64,000 nucleotides of DNA. It comes from Polynucleobacter sp. 78F-HAINBA. Lineage in GTDB: Bacteria > Pseudomonadota > Gammaproteobacteria > Burkholderiales > Burkholderiaceae. Position 1 is the first letter of the stretch. The number at the start of each line of letters is the position of its first letter. The stretch lies in contig NZ_JACVOQ010000003.1 in NCBI RefSeq assembly GCF_018882325.1, positions 215,389 through 279,388 of the forward strand, read 5' to 3'. Positions 10,011-19,353 of the stretch are shown here, one piece after another. The notes under the pieces were generated by a model, which saw only the letters and a list, made by a program, of their open reading frames with translations, did no database searches and was not told the origin of the DNA. Position numbers and translations under genes: made by a program.

Positions 10011-11000
10011 ATGATTGAATCAACTCAGTCGCACTCAGCGCCCACGCCTCAAGCTCTTCGGATTGCTAAGTTGCAACGTATTCAAGATTTTTTATTTCAC
10101 GGAATTACACAATTTTTTGCTCTATCAGTGCTGATTGCGCTGGTTGGCATCATTATTTCGCTAATTATTAATGCTTGGCCCGCCCTTGATAAATTTGGAA
10201 TCGGGTTTTTCTTTACTAAAGAGTGGGACATTGTTAATGGTGAGTTTGGTGGCCTAATCGCCATTTACGGCACATTGGTGACCTCCTTGATTGCGCTACT
10301 CATTGCCGTGCCATTAAGCTTTGGTATTGCGGTGTTTTTAACTGAGTTATGTCCCGGTCCATTACGTAGACCTTTGGGTACCGCTGTTGAATTGCTTGCA
10401 GCTGTTCCTTCTATCATTTATGGAATGTTTGGTTTATTTATATTCGCACCACTTTTTGGTGAGTATATTCAGCCAGCCTTAGCAGCAACGCTGGGTCAAA
10501 TTCCGGGTTTAGGAATTTTGTTCTCTGGTGCTTTTAATGGCATTGGTATTTTATGTGCAGGCCTCATCTTGGCCATGATGATTCTTCCCTTCATCGCCTC
10601 AGTCATGCGCGATGTATTTGAAATTGTTCCACCTGTTCTTAAAGAGTCGGCATACGGTATCGGCTGCACTACTTGGGAAGTGGTAAAAAATATCGTTCTT
10701 CCTTATACCAAGGCTGGTGTGATTGGTGGCGTCATGCTTGGATTGGGTAGGGCGCTTGGTGAAACTATGGCTGTCACCTTTGTGATTGGCAATGCACACC
10801 GTCTTTCTGCATCCCTTTTCGCTCCGGGCAACTCAATTGCCTCCACATTGGCTAATGAGTTTGGTGAGGCTGAGCTTGGACCACATTACTCTTCTTTATT
10901 TGCGCTTGGTCTTGCGCTATTCATGATTACATTCGTAGTTTTAGCCATTGCTAAGTGGATGTTGATGAATATGGAGAAAAAGCAAGGACTTAAAACATGA
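10011..11000 (+). CDS. pstC: Phosphate ABC transporter permease PstC
   Basis: Inner-membrane permease of the Pst system. 329 aa with six hydrophobic helices; the EAA-like cytoplasmic loop lies around [20 protein letters not shown] and [20 protein letters not shown]. Its end overlaps the pstA start by four bases (ATGA), indicating translational coupling. Confidence 0.96.
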   Translation: MIESTQSHSAPTPQALRIAKLQRIQDFLFHGITQFFALSVLIALVGIIISLIINAWPALDKFGIGFFFTKEWDIVNGEFGGLIAIYGTLVTSLIALLIAVPLSFGIAVFLTELCPGPLRRPLGTAVELLAAVPSIIYGMFGLFIFAPLFGEYIQPALAATLGQIPGLGILFSGAFNGIGILCAGLILAMMILPFIASVMRDVFEIVPPVLKESAYGIGCTTWEVVKNIVLPYTKAGVIGGVMLGLGRALGETMAVTFVIGNAHRLSASLFAPGNSIASTLANEFGEAELGPHYSSLFALGLALFMITFVVLAIAKWMLMNMEKKQGLKT

Positions 11001-11863
11001 ACGGCCTATCCAATATTAATCCAGCAGTTTTTGCTAAACGTAAGCGCGCCAACAAGATTGGCCTAGTCCTCTCTACTGGGGCTATGGTGCTTGGTATGGT
11101 TTTCCTTCTCTGGATTCTGAGCATCCTATTTATTAAGGGCTTCTCCTCCATTAATATGGACGTATTCCTGCACAGCACTCCTGCGCCGGGATCTGAGGGT
11201 GGAGGTCTGGCTAATGCGATTGTAGGCAGCTTGATGATTGTGGCTAGTTGTACTTTAATTAGTACTCCGATTGGCGTTTTAGCTGGCCTATACCTCTCTG
11301 AATATGGTGATAGAAGTAAGGTTGCGTCCGTAACACGCTTTGTTACAGACATCATGCTCTCAGCACCATCAATTGTTATTGGTTTGTTTGTATATGCAAT
11401 TGTCGTTGCTCAGGTCCGTCACTTTTCTGGTTGGGCGGGGACTATCGCCTTGGCCTTAATCGCTATTCCAGTAGTAGTTCGCACAACAGAGAATATGTTG
11501 CGTTTAGTTCCGGGTAGTTTGCGTGAAGCAGCTTATGCATTGGGTACGCCAAAGTGGAAGGTGGCCTTCATGATCACTCTACGTGCCGCCCAAAGTGGTG
11601 TGATTACCGGTATTTTATTGGCCCTGGCCCGCGTTAGCGGTGAAACTGCACCACTGCTTTTTACGGCGCTAAATAATCAATTCTTTACAACCAATATGAA
11701 TGCACCGATGGCTAACTTGCCTGTGGTGATCTTCCAGTTTGCGATGAGTCCCTACGATAACTGGGTAGACCTAGCTTGGGCTGCCGCTTTGCTCATCACA
11801 TTCACTGTATTGGGATTAAATATCCTAGCCCGGGTAGTCTTCCGTGAAAAAGTACAAAGCTAA
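10997..11863 (+). CDS. pstA: Phosphate ABC transporter permease PstA
   Basis: Second permease of the Pst complex. 288 aa, six TM segments, with the EAA loop region [20 protein letters not shown] followed by [20 protein letters not shown]. Start ATG 10997 overlaps the pstC stop. The pstB ORF can begin within its stop codon. Confidence 0.96.
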   Translation: MNGLSNINPAVFAKRKRANKIGLVLSTGAMVLGMVFLLWILSILFIKGFSSINMDVFLHSTPAPGSEGGGLANAIVGSLMIVASCTLISTPIGVLAGLYLSEYGDRSKVASVTRFVTDIMLSAPSIVIGLFVYAIVVAQVRHFSGWAGTIALALIAIPVVVRTTENMLRLVPGSLREAAYALGTPKWKVAFMITLRAAQSGVITGILLALARVSGETAPLLFTALNNQFFTTNMNAPMANLPVVIFQFAMSPYDNWVDLAWAAALLITFTVLGLNILARVVFREKVQS

Positions 11864-11919
11864 TGGCCAATATGAAAACAATGTTTGACTTAAATACAAT
11901 CGATAGTCAAGGAATCAGA

Positions 11920-12711
11920 ATGAACGACAACACTAATATCCAAACCGCTAAAGAAGTAAAAAATGCTATTGAGGTACGCAACCTCAATTTTTTCTACGGA
12001 GCCTTCCAGGGTCTTAAAAATATTAATTTAGATATTGAAGAGGGTAAAGTAACCGCTTTTATTGGCCCATCTGGATGTGGAAAATCTACTCTTCTGAGAA
12101 CTCTAAATCGCATGTATGACCTTTATCCTGGTCAGCGCGCAGAAGGTGAGATAAATTTCTACGGCCAAAATATTTTAGAGTCTGGTCAGGATCTGAACTT
12201 ATTGCGCTCACGAATCGGTATGGTTTTCCAGAAGCCAACCCCATTCCCAATGTCTATTTATGAGAACATTGCATTTGGCGTGCGTTTATACGAAAAACTG
12301 TCTCGATCTGAGATGGATGAGCGCGTTGAATGGGCTCTCAATAAGGCGGCTCTTTGGAATGAAGCAAAAGACAAACTTAATCAAAGTGGACTATCGCTCT
12401 CTGGCGGTCAGCAACAGCGACTGTGTATTGCTCGTGGGGTAGCTGTAAAGCCATCCGTTATTTTGCTTGATGAGCCAACCTCAGCATTGGATCCAATATC
12501 TACAGGCAAGATTGAGGAGTTGATTAACGAACTTAAGCATGAATATACGATTGCGATCGTTACGCACAACATGCAGCAAGCAGCTCGTGTCTCCGATTAC
12601 ACTGCATATATGTACTTGGGGAGTTTGATTGAGTATGGCAAGACGGACGAAATCTTTATCAAGCCCAAGCGTAAAGAAACAGAAGATTACATTACCGGCC
12701 GTTTTGGTTAA
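11920..12711 (+). CDS. pstB: Phosphate ABC transporter ATP-binding protein PstB
   Basis: ATPase of the Pst importer. Walker [22 protein letters not shown]-loop [17 protein letters not shown], signature [14 protein letters not shown], Walker [14 protein letters not shown] and switch H in [15 protein letters not shown]-terminus DYITGRFG is typical. ATG 11920 is preferred because AAGGA lies six bases upstream and the family core begins with [12 protein letters not shown]. The frame is open from ATG 11863, which overlaps the pstA stop but lacks a Shine-Dalgarno, so a 282-aa form cannot be excluded. Confidence 0.95.
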   Translation: MNDNTNIQTAKEVKNAIEVRNLNFFYGAFQGLKNINLDIEEGKVTAFIGPSGCGKSTLLRTLNRMYDLYPGQRAEGEINFYGQNILESGQDLNLLRSRIGMVFQKPTPFPMSIYENIAFGVRLYEKLSRSEMDERVEWALNKAALWNEAKDKLNQSGLSLSGGQQQRLCIARGVAVKPSVILLDEPTSALDPISTGKIEELINELKHEYTIAIVTHNMQQAARVSDYTAYMYLGSLIEYGKTDEIFIKPKRKETEDYITGRFG

Positions 12712-12723
12712 TTGGAGAAATAA

Positions 12724-13431
12724 ATGCCAGATAAACACCTATCATCACAATTTGATGCAGATCTAAATTCCCTCTCTAGTCGTTTGTTAGAAATGGGCGG
12801 CTTAGTTGAATCCCAGATTTCAACTGCTATGCGTGCCTTCACCCAGATGGATATCGATACCTGTAACGTTGTTATCGCTAATGAGAAAACGGTAAATGAT
12901 CTAGAAATTCAGATTGACTTGGCCTGTACCGAATTGATTGCGCGTCGCCAACCAACGGCTCGTGACTTGCGTTTGGTAATGGCTGTGTCTAAGGCAATCA
13001 CCAATTTAGAGCGTGCGGGCGATGAGGCTGAGCGCGTTGCTAAGCGTACTAAGCGTTTAATCGAATCCGGTGCAACCCATAACATTAATGTTGCCGAAAT
13101 TCGTTTGTCTGGTCAGATGGCTATTTCATTATTGCGCCGCAGTTTGGATGCGTTTGCGCGTTTAGATACAAGCGCAGCTGCTGAAGTGGTTCAAGAAGAC
13201 CGTCAGATCGATGAAGAGTTTAGGGGCTTTGTACGTAAGCTGATTTCCTACATGATGGAAGATCCACATACGATTTCAACAGGACTCGATATGCTCACGA
13301 TTGCTAAAGCAATTGAGCGTATTGGTGATCATGCAAAGAATATTGCGGAGTTCGTGATTTATATTGCTAAAGGCTCTGATGTGCGCCATATTCCTCATGA
13401 GGATTTGGTTCGCGAGGCTAATAAACCTTAA
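12724..13431 (+). CDS. phoU: Phosphate signalling protein PhoU
   Basis: 235 aa, all-helical, two PhoU repeats; conserved metal-binding stretches ITNLERAGDEAERVAKRTK (first repeat) and IAKAIERIGDHAKNIAEFVI (second). PhoU links the Pst transporter to PhoR and represses the regulon when phosphate is plentiful. GGAGAAATA precedes the ATG; 12 bases from pstB. Confidence 0.96.
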   Translation: MPDKHLSSQFDADLNSLSSRLLEMGGLVESQISTAMRAFTQMDIDTCNVVIANEKTVNDLEIQIDLACTELIARRQPTARDLRLVMAVSKAITNLERAGDEAERVAKRTKRLIESGATHNINVAEIRLSGQMAISLLRRSLDAFARLDTSAAAEVVQEDRQIDEEFRGFVRKLISYMMEDPHTISTGLDMLTIAKAIERIGDHAKNIAEFVIYIAKGSDVRHIPHEDLVREANKP

Positions 13432-13452
13432 TAAATCAAGGCAGAATCTCTG

Positions 13453-14166
13453 ATGACTCACCGAATATTGATTGTTGAGGATGAGCCTTCGATTGCTGAG
13501 TTAATTGCGATCAACCTGACTCATGCTGGATATGAGGTTGAAAAAGCATTGCAGACGGATGTAGCCCTCAATATGATGCGCGATCAACTGCCTAGCTTAT
13601 TAATCTTGGATTGGATGTTGCCGGGTAAATCAGGTGTTCAATTTGCCAAGGAGTTAAGGGCAAATGAACGTACTCGATCGCTCCCAATTTTGATGTTGAC
13701 CGCAAAGAGCGAAGAGTCGGATAAGGTTTTAGGCCTAGATTCTGGGGCTGATGACTATGTGACCAAGCCATTTTCCCCTAAGGAGTTGATTGCTAGGGTC
13801 AAGGCACTTTTACGTCGCCAAACCCCAATCGAGGATACGGGGCCACTTTCAGTTGGACCCTTAAGACTTGACCCTGTCTCCCACCGCATTACTGCCGTTT
13901 GGCCAAATCTGGATCCTCAGCCTATATCTCTAGGTCCAACGGAATACAGGCTGCTGCAATTTATGATGGCAAATCCTGAGAGGGTTCATTCACGGGCCAA
14001 CTTGCTGGATAAAGTTTGGGGCAATGAGGTTTACATAGAAGAGCGCACCGTTGATGTTCACATCAAGCGCTTGCGAGCTGCTTTAGCGCCTACTGACTGC
14101 GACCGCTATATAGAAACAGTCCGCGGAAGTGGTTATCGCATTACAAAGCTGCCGACTCAGACCTAA
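13453..14166 (+). CDS. phoB: Phosphate regulon response regulator PhoB
   Basis: 237 aa: N-terminal receiver domain with acidic pocket E9/D10/E11, phosphoacceptor D53 (LLILDWMLPGKSG) and K in YVTKPFSPKEL, followed by an OmpR/PhoB winged helix (LGPTEYRLLQFMMANPERVH to IETVRGSGYRI). It would bind the PHO boxes described here. 21 bases from phoU. Confidence 0.96.
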   Translation: MTHRILIVEDEPSIAELIAINLTHAGYEVEKALQTDVALNMMRDQLPSLLILDWMLPGKSGVQFAKELRANERTRSLPILMLTAKSEESDKVLGLDSGADDYVTKPFSPKELIARVKALLRRQTPIEDTGPLSVGPLRLDPVSHRITAVWPNLDPQPISLGPTEYRLLQFMMANPERVHSRANLLDKVWGNEVYIEERTVDVHIKRLRAALAPTDCDRYIETVRGSGYRITKLPTQT

Positions 14167-14226
14167 CTTCACCCTATCTGGCTAAGGTTTTTTAAGTACT
14201 TGGCTCAGATGTTCTAAGATTGCCTA

Positions 14227-15534
14227 ATGCTCTCCGTAATTACCCGTTTTGCGCTGCTCATTATTTTGGCATTTTTTGCTGGATTAATGGCTTTATCGAA
14301 TTTTGGTCCATTTTTTGGCATTGCCGCTGGAATCGCTGTTCTTGCTATTCCACTGATGTATTCATACATTAATCTTGCTCGCCTACGTAAATACACCTTA
14401 AGGGACGCCCTAGAAAGCATGTCTTTGCCAAGCGGCTACTGGGAAGAGATTTTTTTTCGCATTCAAAGGTTGGTAAGGGGTTTAAAGCAACAAATTCGAT
14501 CTATTGAAAAGCAACACAATCGATTTATTGAGGCTTTTCAGGCATCGCCTAATGGCATCCTGATGCTGGATGATCAAGATCAAATCGAGTGGTGCAACGC
14601 TATTTCTGAACGTTTTTTTGGACTCAACTTTAAGCGGGACGTAATGCAAAGGGTCAACTTCTTAATACGTCGACCAGAATTTGTTCAGTATCTATACAAG
14701 CGCCAATTTGAAGAGCCACTATTGCTCGAGCGTATGGGCCCCAAGGCAAATTTGAGTTTAATGTTGCAGGCTTTTCCTTTTGGCGATAAGAGGCATCTTT
14801 TATTGGTGCAGGATGTTACGGATTTGCAGAAGGCGGACGCAATGCGTCGTGATTTTGTGGCTAATGTCTCCCATGAGATGCGTACACCAATCACGGTATT
14901 GATGGGTTTTTTAGAGACGATGCAGTCATTAGATTTGGGTAAGGCTCAGCAGCATCAGTATTTTGAAATGATGATGTCACAAGCTCAAAGGATGAAAAGC
15001 CTGGTAGAGGACTTGTTAACCTTGGCTAATCTTGAGGCAAATACTTTGCCGGCCCCAATGCAGCTCATCCAAATCCCAACCTTAATGGCATTGCTAAAAA
15101 ATGATGCGGAGGCTTTATCCCAAGGTCGCCACGCATTTAACTTTGATATTTCTAGCGCCGATAATCTAATGGGTGAAGAGCGGGAAATTCTCTCTGCATT
15201 TGGTAATCTGGTTTCCAATGCTATTCGTTATACGCCCGACATTGCCTCAATTAGCGCAAACTGGCGCATCAATGCACAGGGTGAGGGGGAGTTCTCTGTA
15301 ACGGATACGGGTCCAGGAATTGCTTCCGAGCATTTGTCACGTTTAACTGAGCGTTTTTATCGAGTGGATCGAAGCCGGTCTCGTGACACGGGAGGTACCG
15401 GCCTAGGACTTGCGATTGTTAAGCATATTGCCAATCGACATCAAGCCCAATTAATTATTGAAAGTACCCCTGGTAAGGGAAGTACTTTTACACTGCGCTT
15501 CCCTAAAGAGAGAATCGCACACCTAGATAGTTAA
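14227..15534 (+). CDS. phoR: Phosphate regulon sensor histidine kinase PhoR
   Basis: 435 aa. Two N-terminal membrane segments within 1-50 with almost no periplasmic loop (typical of PhoR, which senses through PstB/PhoU), a PAS region (about 95-190, NGILMLDDQDQIEWCN), HisKA with phosphoacceptor H216 (VANVSHEMRTPI), and HATPase_c N, D and G boxes (NLVSNAIRYTP, DTGPGI, GGTGLGLAIV). Last gene of the operon, 60 bases after phoB. Confidence 0.95.
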   Translation: MLSVITRFALLIILAFFAGLMALSNFGPFFGIAAGIAVLAIPLMYSYINLARLRKYTLRDALESMSLPSGYWEEIFFRIQRLVRGLKQQIRSIEKQHNRFIEAFQASPNGILMLDDQDQIEWCNAISERFFGLNFKRDVMQRVNFLIRRPEFVQYLYKRQFEEPLLLERMGPKANLSLMLQAFPFGDKRHLLLVQDVTDLQKADAMRRDFVANVSHEMRTPITVLMGFLETMQSLDLGKAQQHQYFEMMMSQAQRMKSLVEDLLTLANLEANTLPAPMQLIQIPTLMALLKNDAEALSQGRHAFNFDISSADNLMGEEREILSAFGNLVSNAIRYTPDIASISANWRINAQGEGEFSVTDTGPGIASEHLSRLTERFYRVDRSRSRDTGGTGLGLAIVKHIANRHQAQLIIESTPGKGSTFTLRFPKERIAHLDS

Positions 15535-15539
15535 GGGAA

Positions 15540-15755
15540 TTAATCCTTCTTATCTTTTTTCTTGTCTTTACCTTTTTTCTTTTTGGATTCTTTGGGAAGC
15601 TTATCTAGCTTACCGTTTGCATAAAGACACCATACCTTGATCTCTTCAAGGAGTTCATGCAGATCTTCGTAGGACAAATTTTTAAAGTCTTGCAAGCCAA
15701 TGGCACCTGACTCCTGAAGCTGTTTAACAGCATCTTCATATTTATATGCGCTCAT
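15540..15755 (-). CDS. Small lysine-rich hypothetical protein
   Basis: 71 aa. Residues 1-55 look like a compact helical domain (YKYEDAVKQLQESGAIGLQD, then DLHELLEEIKVWCLYANGKL); the last 17 residues are almost only Lys, Asp and Gly. GGAAA sits before the ATG. Convergent with phoR, five bases apart. No family recognised. Confidence 0.6.
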   Translation of the reverse strand: MSAYKYEDAVKQLQESGAIGLQDFKNLSYEDLHELLEEIKVWCLYANGKLDKLPKESKKKKGKDKKKDKKD

Positions 15756-15836
15756 GGATTTCCAAATAAGTTAATAAGAACGCACCAATGCTAGCAAAGT
15801 AATATGACAAAAATGTCTTTTTAGCGGGCCGTTTTA

Positions 15837-16313
15837 CTAGTCTGAATCACCCGAAATCTCTGAACTTCGTTTAAGCCCTGTAATTCTGCCAAGAAGTCGT
15901 TCTAGCGGCCCTCCAATAATGAGGGTGATGAGTATGGCGCACAAGGCCATAATGCCCAGCATCAGTTCGCCTGCGCCAAATGCAGCAGCAATCAGTGCGC
16001 AGGACCATATGCTGGCAGAGGTAGTCAATCCATGAACCTTTTGAGTGCTGCTTTCCCGGATGATGACGCCGGCTCCAAGAAACCCAAGACCCGTAATCAG
16101 CCCTTGCAAAACATGACTTAATGCCTGGGTATCTGTTTTTCCAAAGTATCCAATTGACATAACCGCCGTAGCTGAGCCGATAGCTACCAGAGAGTGGGTT
16201 CTAATGCCTGCGGATTTGTGGTGTACCCAACGGTTTAAGCCTAGGACAATTCCAGCAAATAGAGCCAAGGAGAGACGTAAAGCCATTTCCCCATAATGAT
16301 TTAGATATTCCAT
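15837..16313 (-). CDS. MgtC/SapB family membrane protein (short form)
   Basis: About 158 aa with four or more TM helices; family signature LALFAGIVLGLNRWVHHKSA, GIRTHSLVAIGSATAVMSIG and GLGFLGAGVIIRES. MgtC-like proteins adjust Mg2+ and phosphate physiology, often by inhibiting F1Fo ATP synthase. This copy lacks the C-terminal ACT-like domain present in the second copy at 21116. ATG 16313 is chosen because it gives the family N-terminus; a TTG at 16340 would add nine residues. The gene follows a CorA-like transporter gene on the same strand, with 35 bases between. Confidence 0.85.
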   Translation of the reverse strand: MEYLNHYGEMALRLSLALFAGIVLGLNRWVHHKSAGIRTHSLVAIGSATAVMSIGYFGKTDTQALSHVLQGLITGLGFLGAGVIIRESSTQKVHGLTTSASIWSCALIAAAFGAGELMLGIMALCAILITLIIGGPLERLLGRITGLKRSSEISGDSD

Positions 16314-16348
16314 ATATTTCCAGTATGGACGTCTTTTCAATAAAACAG

Positions 16349-17431
16349 TTAGATAATTTTTCTCATTTTGAGGGAAAGATAAACGGCAGCACCAGCCATG
16401 GCCATCAACACCATCACAATATAAAAGGATTCTTTAATGCCAGGCAAGTCTTCCATATTCATACCCATAATTCCAGTAATGAGAGTCATTGGGAGAAAGA
16501 TTACGGTCATTACAGAGAGAACCTGCAGGTTTCTAGCATTAAATTCAGCGACATGAGCAGCTTGTTCATCCTGTAATACTTTGGCCCGATCATATAGGTT
16601 AGAAATCTCCTGAACTAGATAAGACAGTAAGTCCAAATCATCGTTAAGGCGATATTTGTCTTCATCGGAAAACCAGTAGGGCAAGCGTTTCTGTAGGCGA
16701 TTTAATGCAATCAACTCTGGTGAGAACTGGCGACGTAGGCGGCTACATTGAATACGAACTCTGCCAAGATATTCGTGCTCTGGTAATTCTTTTCCCTTTA
16801 GCAATATTTCCTCGAGATCATCCATCGTTTCAGACAAGCGCATTAATAATGTTCTGAGATACTCCGCACGTAAATCAATCAACTCATGAAAGAGCTCGAT
16901 TGCAGAGCAGGGATTTAATAGCCCATCTCTAAGGTCGGAGCGCAATCGATCGGTTGTTCTCAGGGGATTATTTCTGAGTGAGATCATTAAACGAGGAGTG
17001 AGAATGGCCCATAAAGTGCCAAGATTTGAATCACCTTCTTTATCGCCGAATTCTTGATGAAAGTCATTCATCACCATCAGTAGGCAGTCATCCAGTTTTT
17101 CAATACGCTCCAGTCGACTGCGAGTAACGCCCTCATCAATCATTTCCACAACGCGATCTGGTATGAGGGGTGTATTTTTCAACCAGCGCTGCACCTGCGA
17201 GTTCGCTAAGTTGAGGTGTAGCCAAACGGATAACTCTGGATCATTCAGAGCATCGGCAATATCGAATAGGGGGATCTCATGATTTTTCCCGGAGGATGTC
17301 ATGGCCCAAGCAAAAACAACGCCATTAATGGGAAAGGGTTGGATTGGAGATGGAGTCATTAAATGAAGGCTTTTATCTGAGTATGCTGATTGTAAGGATG
17401 ATGTTTGGCTATTTCGTATTAATGCTGACAT
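16349..17431 (-). CDS. CorA/ZntB-family divalent cation transporter
   Basis: 360 aa. A large soluble N-terminal part rich in coiled coil, then two C-terminal TM helices; the pore signature appears as GIMGMNMEDLPG (GMN motif) directly after the first helix. This is diagnostic of CorA-type Mg2+/Co2+ channels and ZntB zinc transporters. The long helical N-domain (VWLHLNLANSQVQRWLKNT) looks ZntB-like; the ion is uncertain, but the mgtC-like neighbour favours Mg2+. Confidence 0.85.
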   Translation of the reverse strand: MSALIRNSQTSSLQSAYSDKSLHLMTPSPIQPFPINGVVFAWAMTSSGKNHEIPLFDIADALNDPELSVWLHLNLANSQVQRWLKNTPLIPDRVVEMIDEGVTRSRLERIEKLDDCLLMVMNDFHQEFGDKEGDSNLGTLWAILTPRLMISLRNNPLRTTDRLRSDLRDGLLNPCSAIELFHELIDLRAEYLRTLLMRLSETMDDLEEILLKGKELPEHEYLGRVRIQCSRLRRQFSPELIALNRLQKRLPYWFSDEDKYRLNDDLDLLSYLVQEISNLYDRAKVLQDEQAAHVAEFNARNLQVLSVMTVIFLPMTLITGIMGMNMEDLPGIKESFYIVMVLMAMAGAAVYLSLKMRKII

Positions 17432-17593
17432 GATGCTGACTTAATAAATCCTTAGAGTTGGTCCAATCGCTAATGAAGCGATAACAATTTGAGGTCTAAT
17501 TACTATGAAAAAATTACTAATTAAAGTTTTTATTATTTGGCGCGATATTAGAGTGTCATATAGAAATCGTTATGTAGGTCACCGTTTGGGTAG

Positions 17594-18433
17594 TTAATAT
17601 CTCCAGGTAAATCCAATTTCAGAGCGGGAGGCGCTAACTCCCGAGTTGCTAATGACTATCCCCATATTGGCAGCACTGCGCATATACGACAAGCCGATGT
17701 CGAGCTCATCGGACACGGAAATAATTGCTGCCAGCAAAGCATAGCTTGTAAGGTATTGCTCCGTGCTGGGTGGGTTGGTAGTGATACCGGTATCCAGTGC
17801 AAGTCGGATATTTTGCGATGCGCGCCAGACTGGCGCCATAGAAAAAAAGAGAATATTGGTTCTATTGGTTGGTGGGCCCGTGCCAACTGCGTAATTCGTG
17901 TTGTAGGGTGATTTCATATATGAAGCATTGAGATGTATTTCAAGTGCATCCCAGTAGTGAGAGTTAATGAGATTAAGGCCATAGCTTGGTAAAGCTAGGT
18001 CCAAGCCATGAACTTGCTGTTGGGTTGATCCGGGTAGGGTGAAGCTGGGCTTAATTGCAAGCGCCCATTGCCCATCTTTAGCCTCTAAAAACCGCCATTT
18101 CACAGCCAAGACCTTATTTGAGATCGGCGAGTAATTTCCTCGAGGAATTGAGAAATAAGTCGCCCCGATAGAAGCCTCAACGTTTTTACTCAAACCCCTT
18201 GTATATGTGAGGGGGAAGGCCTTTGCTCCTCCTCCGCCAAAGTACTCCTCTCCCGGTGTAATGATGTCGACTGTTGAGGCGGTGCCACCACCATGCGCTG
18301 CAGTTTTGAAAAAATACTGCTCAATTTGATTCAATCCCTCGGCAACAGTCCCCGCATCATCTGTATTCAGAGGCTCAAAAGCATTCCCGGAGAGGGAAAT
18401 GAAAATTAACAGGAAAGCGGCGAATCGCATCAA
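17594..18433 (-). CDS. Putative outer-membrane beta-barrel (phenol-degradation MetA-like) protein
   Basis: 279 aa with a signal peptide (1-18, cut before FEPLNTDDAGTV), then alternating beta-strand sequence and a C-terminal aromatic residue (EIGFTWRY), as in outer-membrane barrels. The opening LNTDDAGTVAEGLNQIEQYF resembles proteins annotated as MetA-pathway/transporter-like (PF13557 type). Substrate unknown. No operon partner; the gene diverges from the small ORF and arsC at 18.6-19.3 kb. Confidence 0.6.
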   Translation of the reverse strand: MMRFAAFLLIFISLSGNAFEPLNTDDAGTVAEGLNQIEQYFFKTAAHGGGTASTVDIITPGEEYFGGGGAKAFPLTYTRGLSKNVEASIGATYFSIPRGNYSPISNKVLAVKWRFLEAKDGQWALAIKPSFTLPGSTQQQVHGLDLALPSYGLNLINSHYWDALEIHLNASYMKSPYNTNYAVGTGPPTNRTNILFFSMAPVWRASQNIRLALDTGITTNPPSTEQYLTSYALLAAIISVSDELDIGLSYMRSAANMGIVISNSGVSASRSEIGFTWRY

Positions 18434-18604
18434 TTGACGGCTGAATTTCTAAAGCTTTCAAAATAATCTTTCTTTGTTACATCTTGAAGAAATAATCCTA
18501 TTAATTGATGGAAGGGCGTGATTCTTGCCCTTATTAATCAAATTGAAATATTCGACTCCTATGATGGATCATCATCATTTTTTTCTATACAAAGGCTGAG
18601 AGCC

Positions 18605-18787
18605 ATGGACTACAGGACAAATATGAATTTAGCAACGATATTTCGTTCGCATGAGGCGAAATTGGGCTTAGAGGATACCAATCCTAAAGAGGGTCTACTA
18701 GAGCAAAAGGCTTTTAAGGTGGAATCTCGTGCAAACGTATTTTTAGTGGATAAAAGATACGCATTGCAATTGGATGAGTTGATCTAA
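18605..18787 (+). CDS. Small hypothetical protein upstream of arsC-like gene
   Basis: 60 aa from ATG 18605 (MDYRTNMNLATIFRSHEAKL), ending just before the arsC-like gene. No domain recognised; the C-terminal half VESRANVFLVDKRYALQLDE could form a small alpha/beta fold. The frame is open upstream to 18518, but that extension is not protein-like. Confidence 0.4.
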   Translation: MDYRTNMNLATIFRSHEAKLGLEDTNPKEGLLEQKAFKVESRANVFLVDKRYALQLDELI

Positions 18788-18799
18788 GTGTTGGTAGAT

Positions 18800-19306
18800 A
18801 TGAGTCACGCACAAAATATTCTATTTCTTTGTTCTGGCAACTCCGCAAGATCGATTATGGCCGAGGCTTTAGCTACGACACTCAGTCACGGCCGCTTTAT
18901 TGGTTATTCTGCCGGGGCAAAACCAGTTGGTGTAGTGCATCCCATAGCAATCGAGTTAATTAAGCCAATGGGTTACCCGTTAGAGATTTTGAGAAGTAAA
19001 AGTTGGGATGAGTTTGGACGTGAAGGTGCGCCCAAGATGAACTTTGTTATTACTCTGTGCGACTCCGCAGTAGGGGAGGACTGTCCATATTGGCCAGGGC
19101 GCCCATCAACCGCGCATTGGGGCTTTCCAGACCCTGCCGCAGTTGAGACTGGTGATGAGGCAATGCTCCATGCTTTTAAGCAGGTAGAAATGGGTTTACG
19201 TAATCGAATTGAGTTGCTAATGGACTTGCCTATAGACAAGCTTGATCGATTTGAGATCAAAGAACGACTCCAAAGTATTCATCACCGCATTAAGTTTGCA
19301 AAATAG
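18800..19306 (+). CDS. arsC: Arsenate reductase ArsC, low-molecular-weight phosphatase type
   Basis: 168 aa. P-loop C11-x5-R17 (LFLCSGNSARSIMAEA) and the resolving cysteine region VITLCDSAVGEDCPYWPGRP identify the thioredoxin-coupled ArsC / LMW-PTP family, which reduces arsenate to arsenite. ATG 18800 is used since MSHAQNILFLC is the family start; GTG 18788 would add four residues. No arsB or arsR nearby, but phosphate genes surround it: arsenate enters as a phosphate analogue, so the placement makes sense. Confidence 0.85.
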   Translation: MSHAQNILFLCSGNSARSIMAEALATTLSHGRFIGYSAGAKPVGVVHPIAIELIKPMGYPLEILRSKSWDEFGREGAPKMNFVITLCDSAVGEDCPYWPGRPSTAHWGFPDPAAVETGDEAMLHAFKQVEMGLRNRIELLMDLPIDKLDRFEIKERLQSIHHRIKFAK

Positions 19307-19353
19307 CAAAATGACATCGAAGCATTCCTTAATCTTCTTACCTCCCAATAGAC

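Noticed and set aside
16325..16576. 83-aa plus-strand frame over the CorA-like gene
   Set aside because: Antisense shadow of the corA-like C-terminus, low-complexity His/Ser content.
19307..19353. PHO box directly upstream of phoA
   Set aside because: Only one half-site-like ATGACAT is visible; the second repeat is missing.
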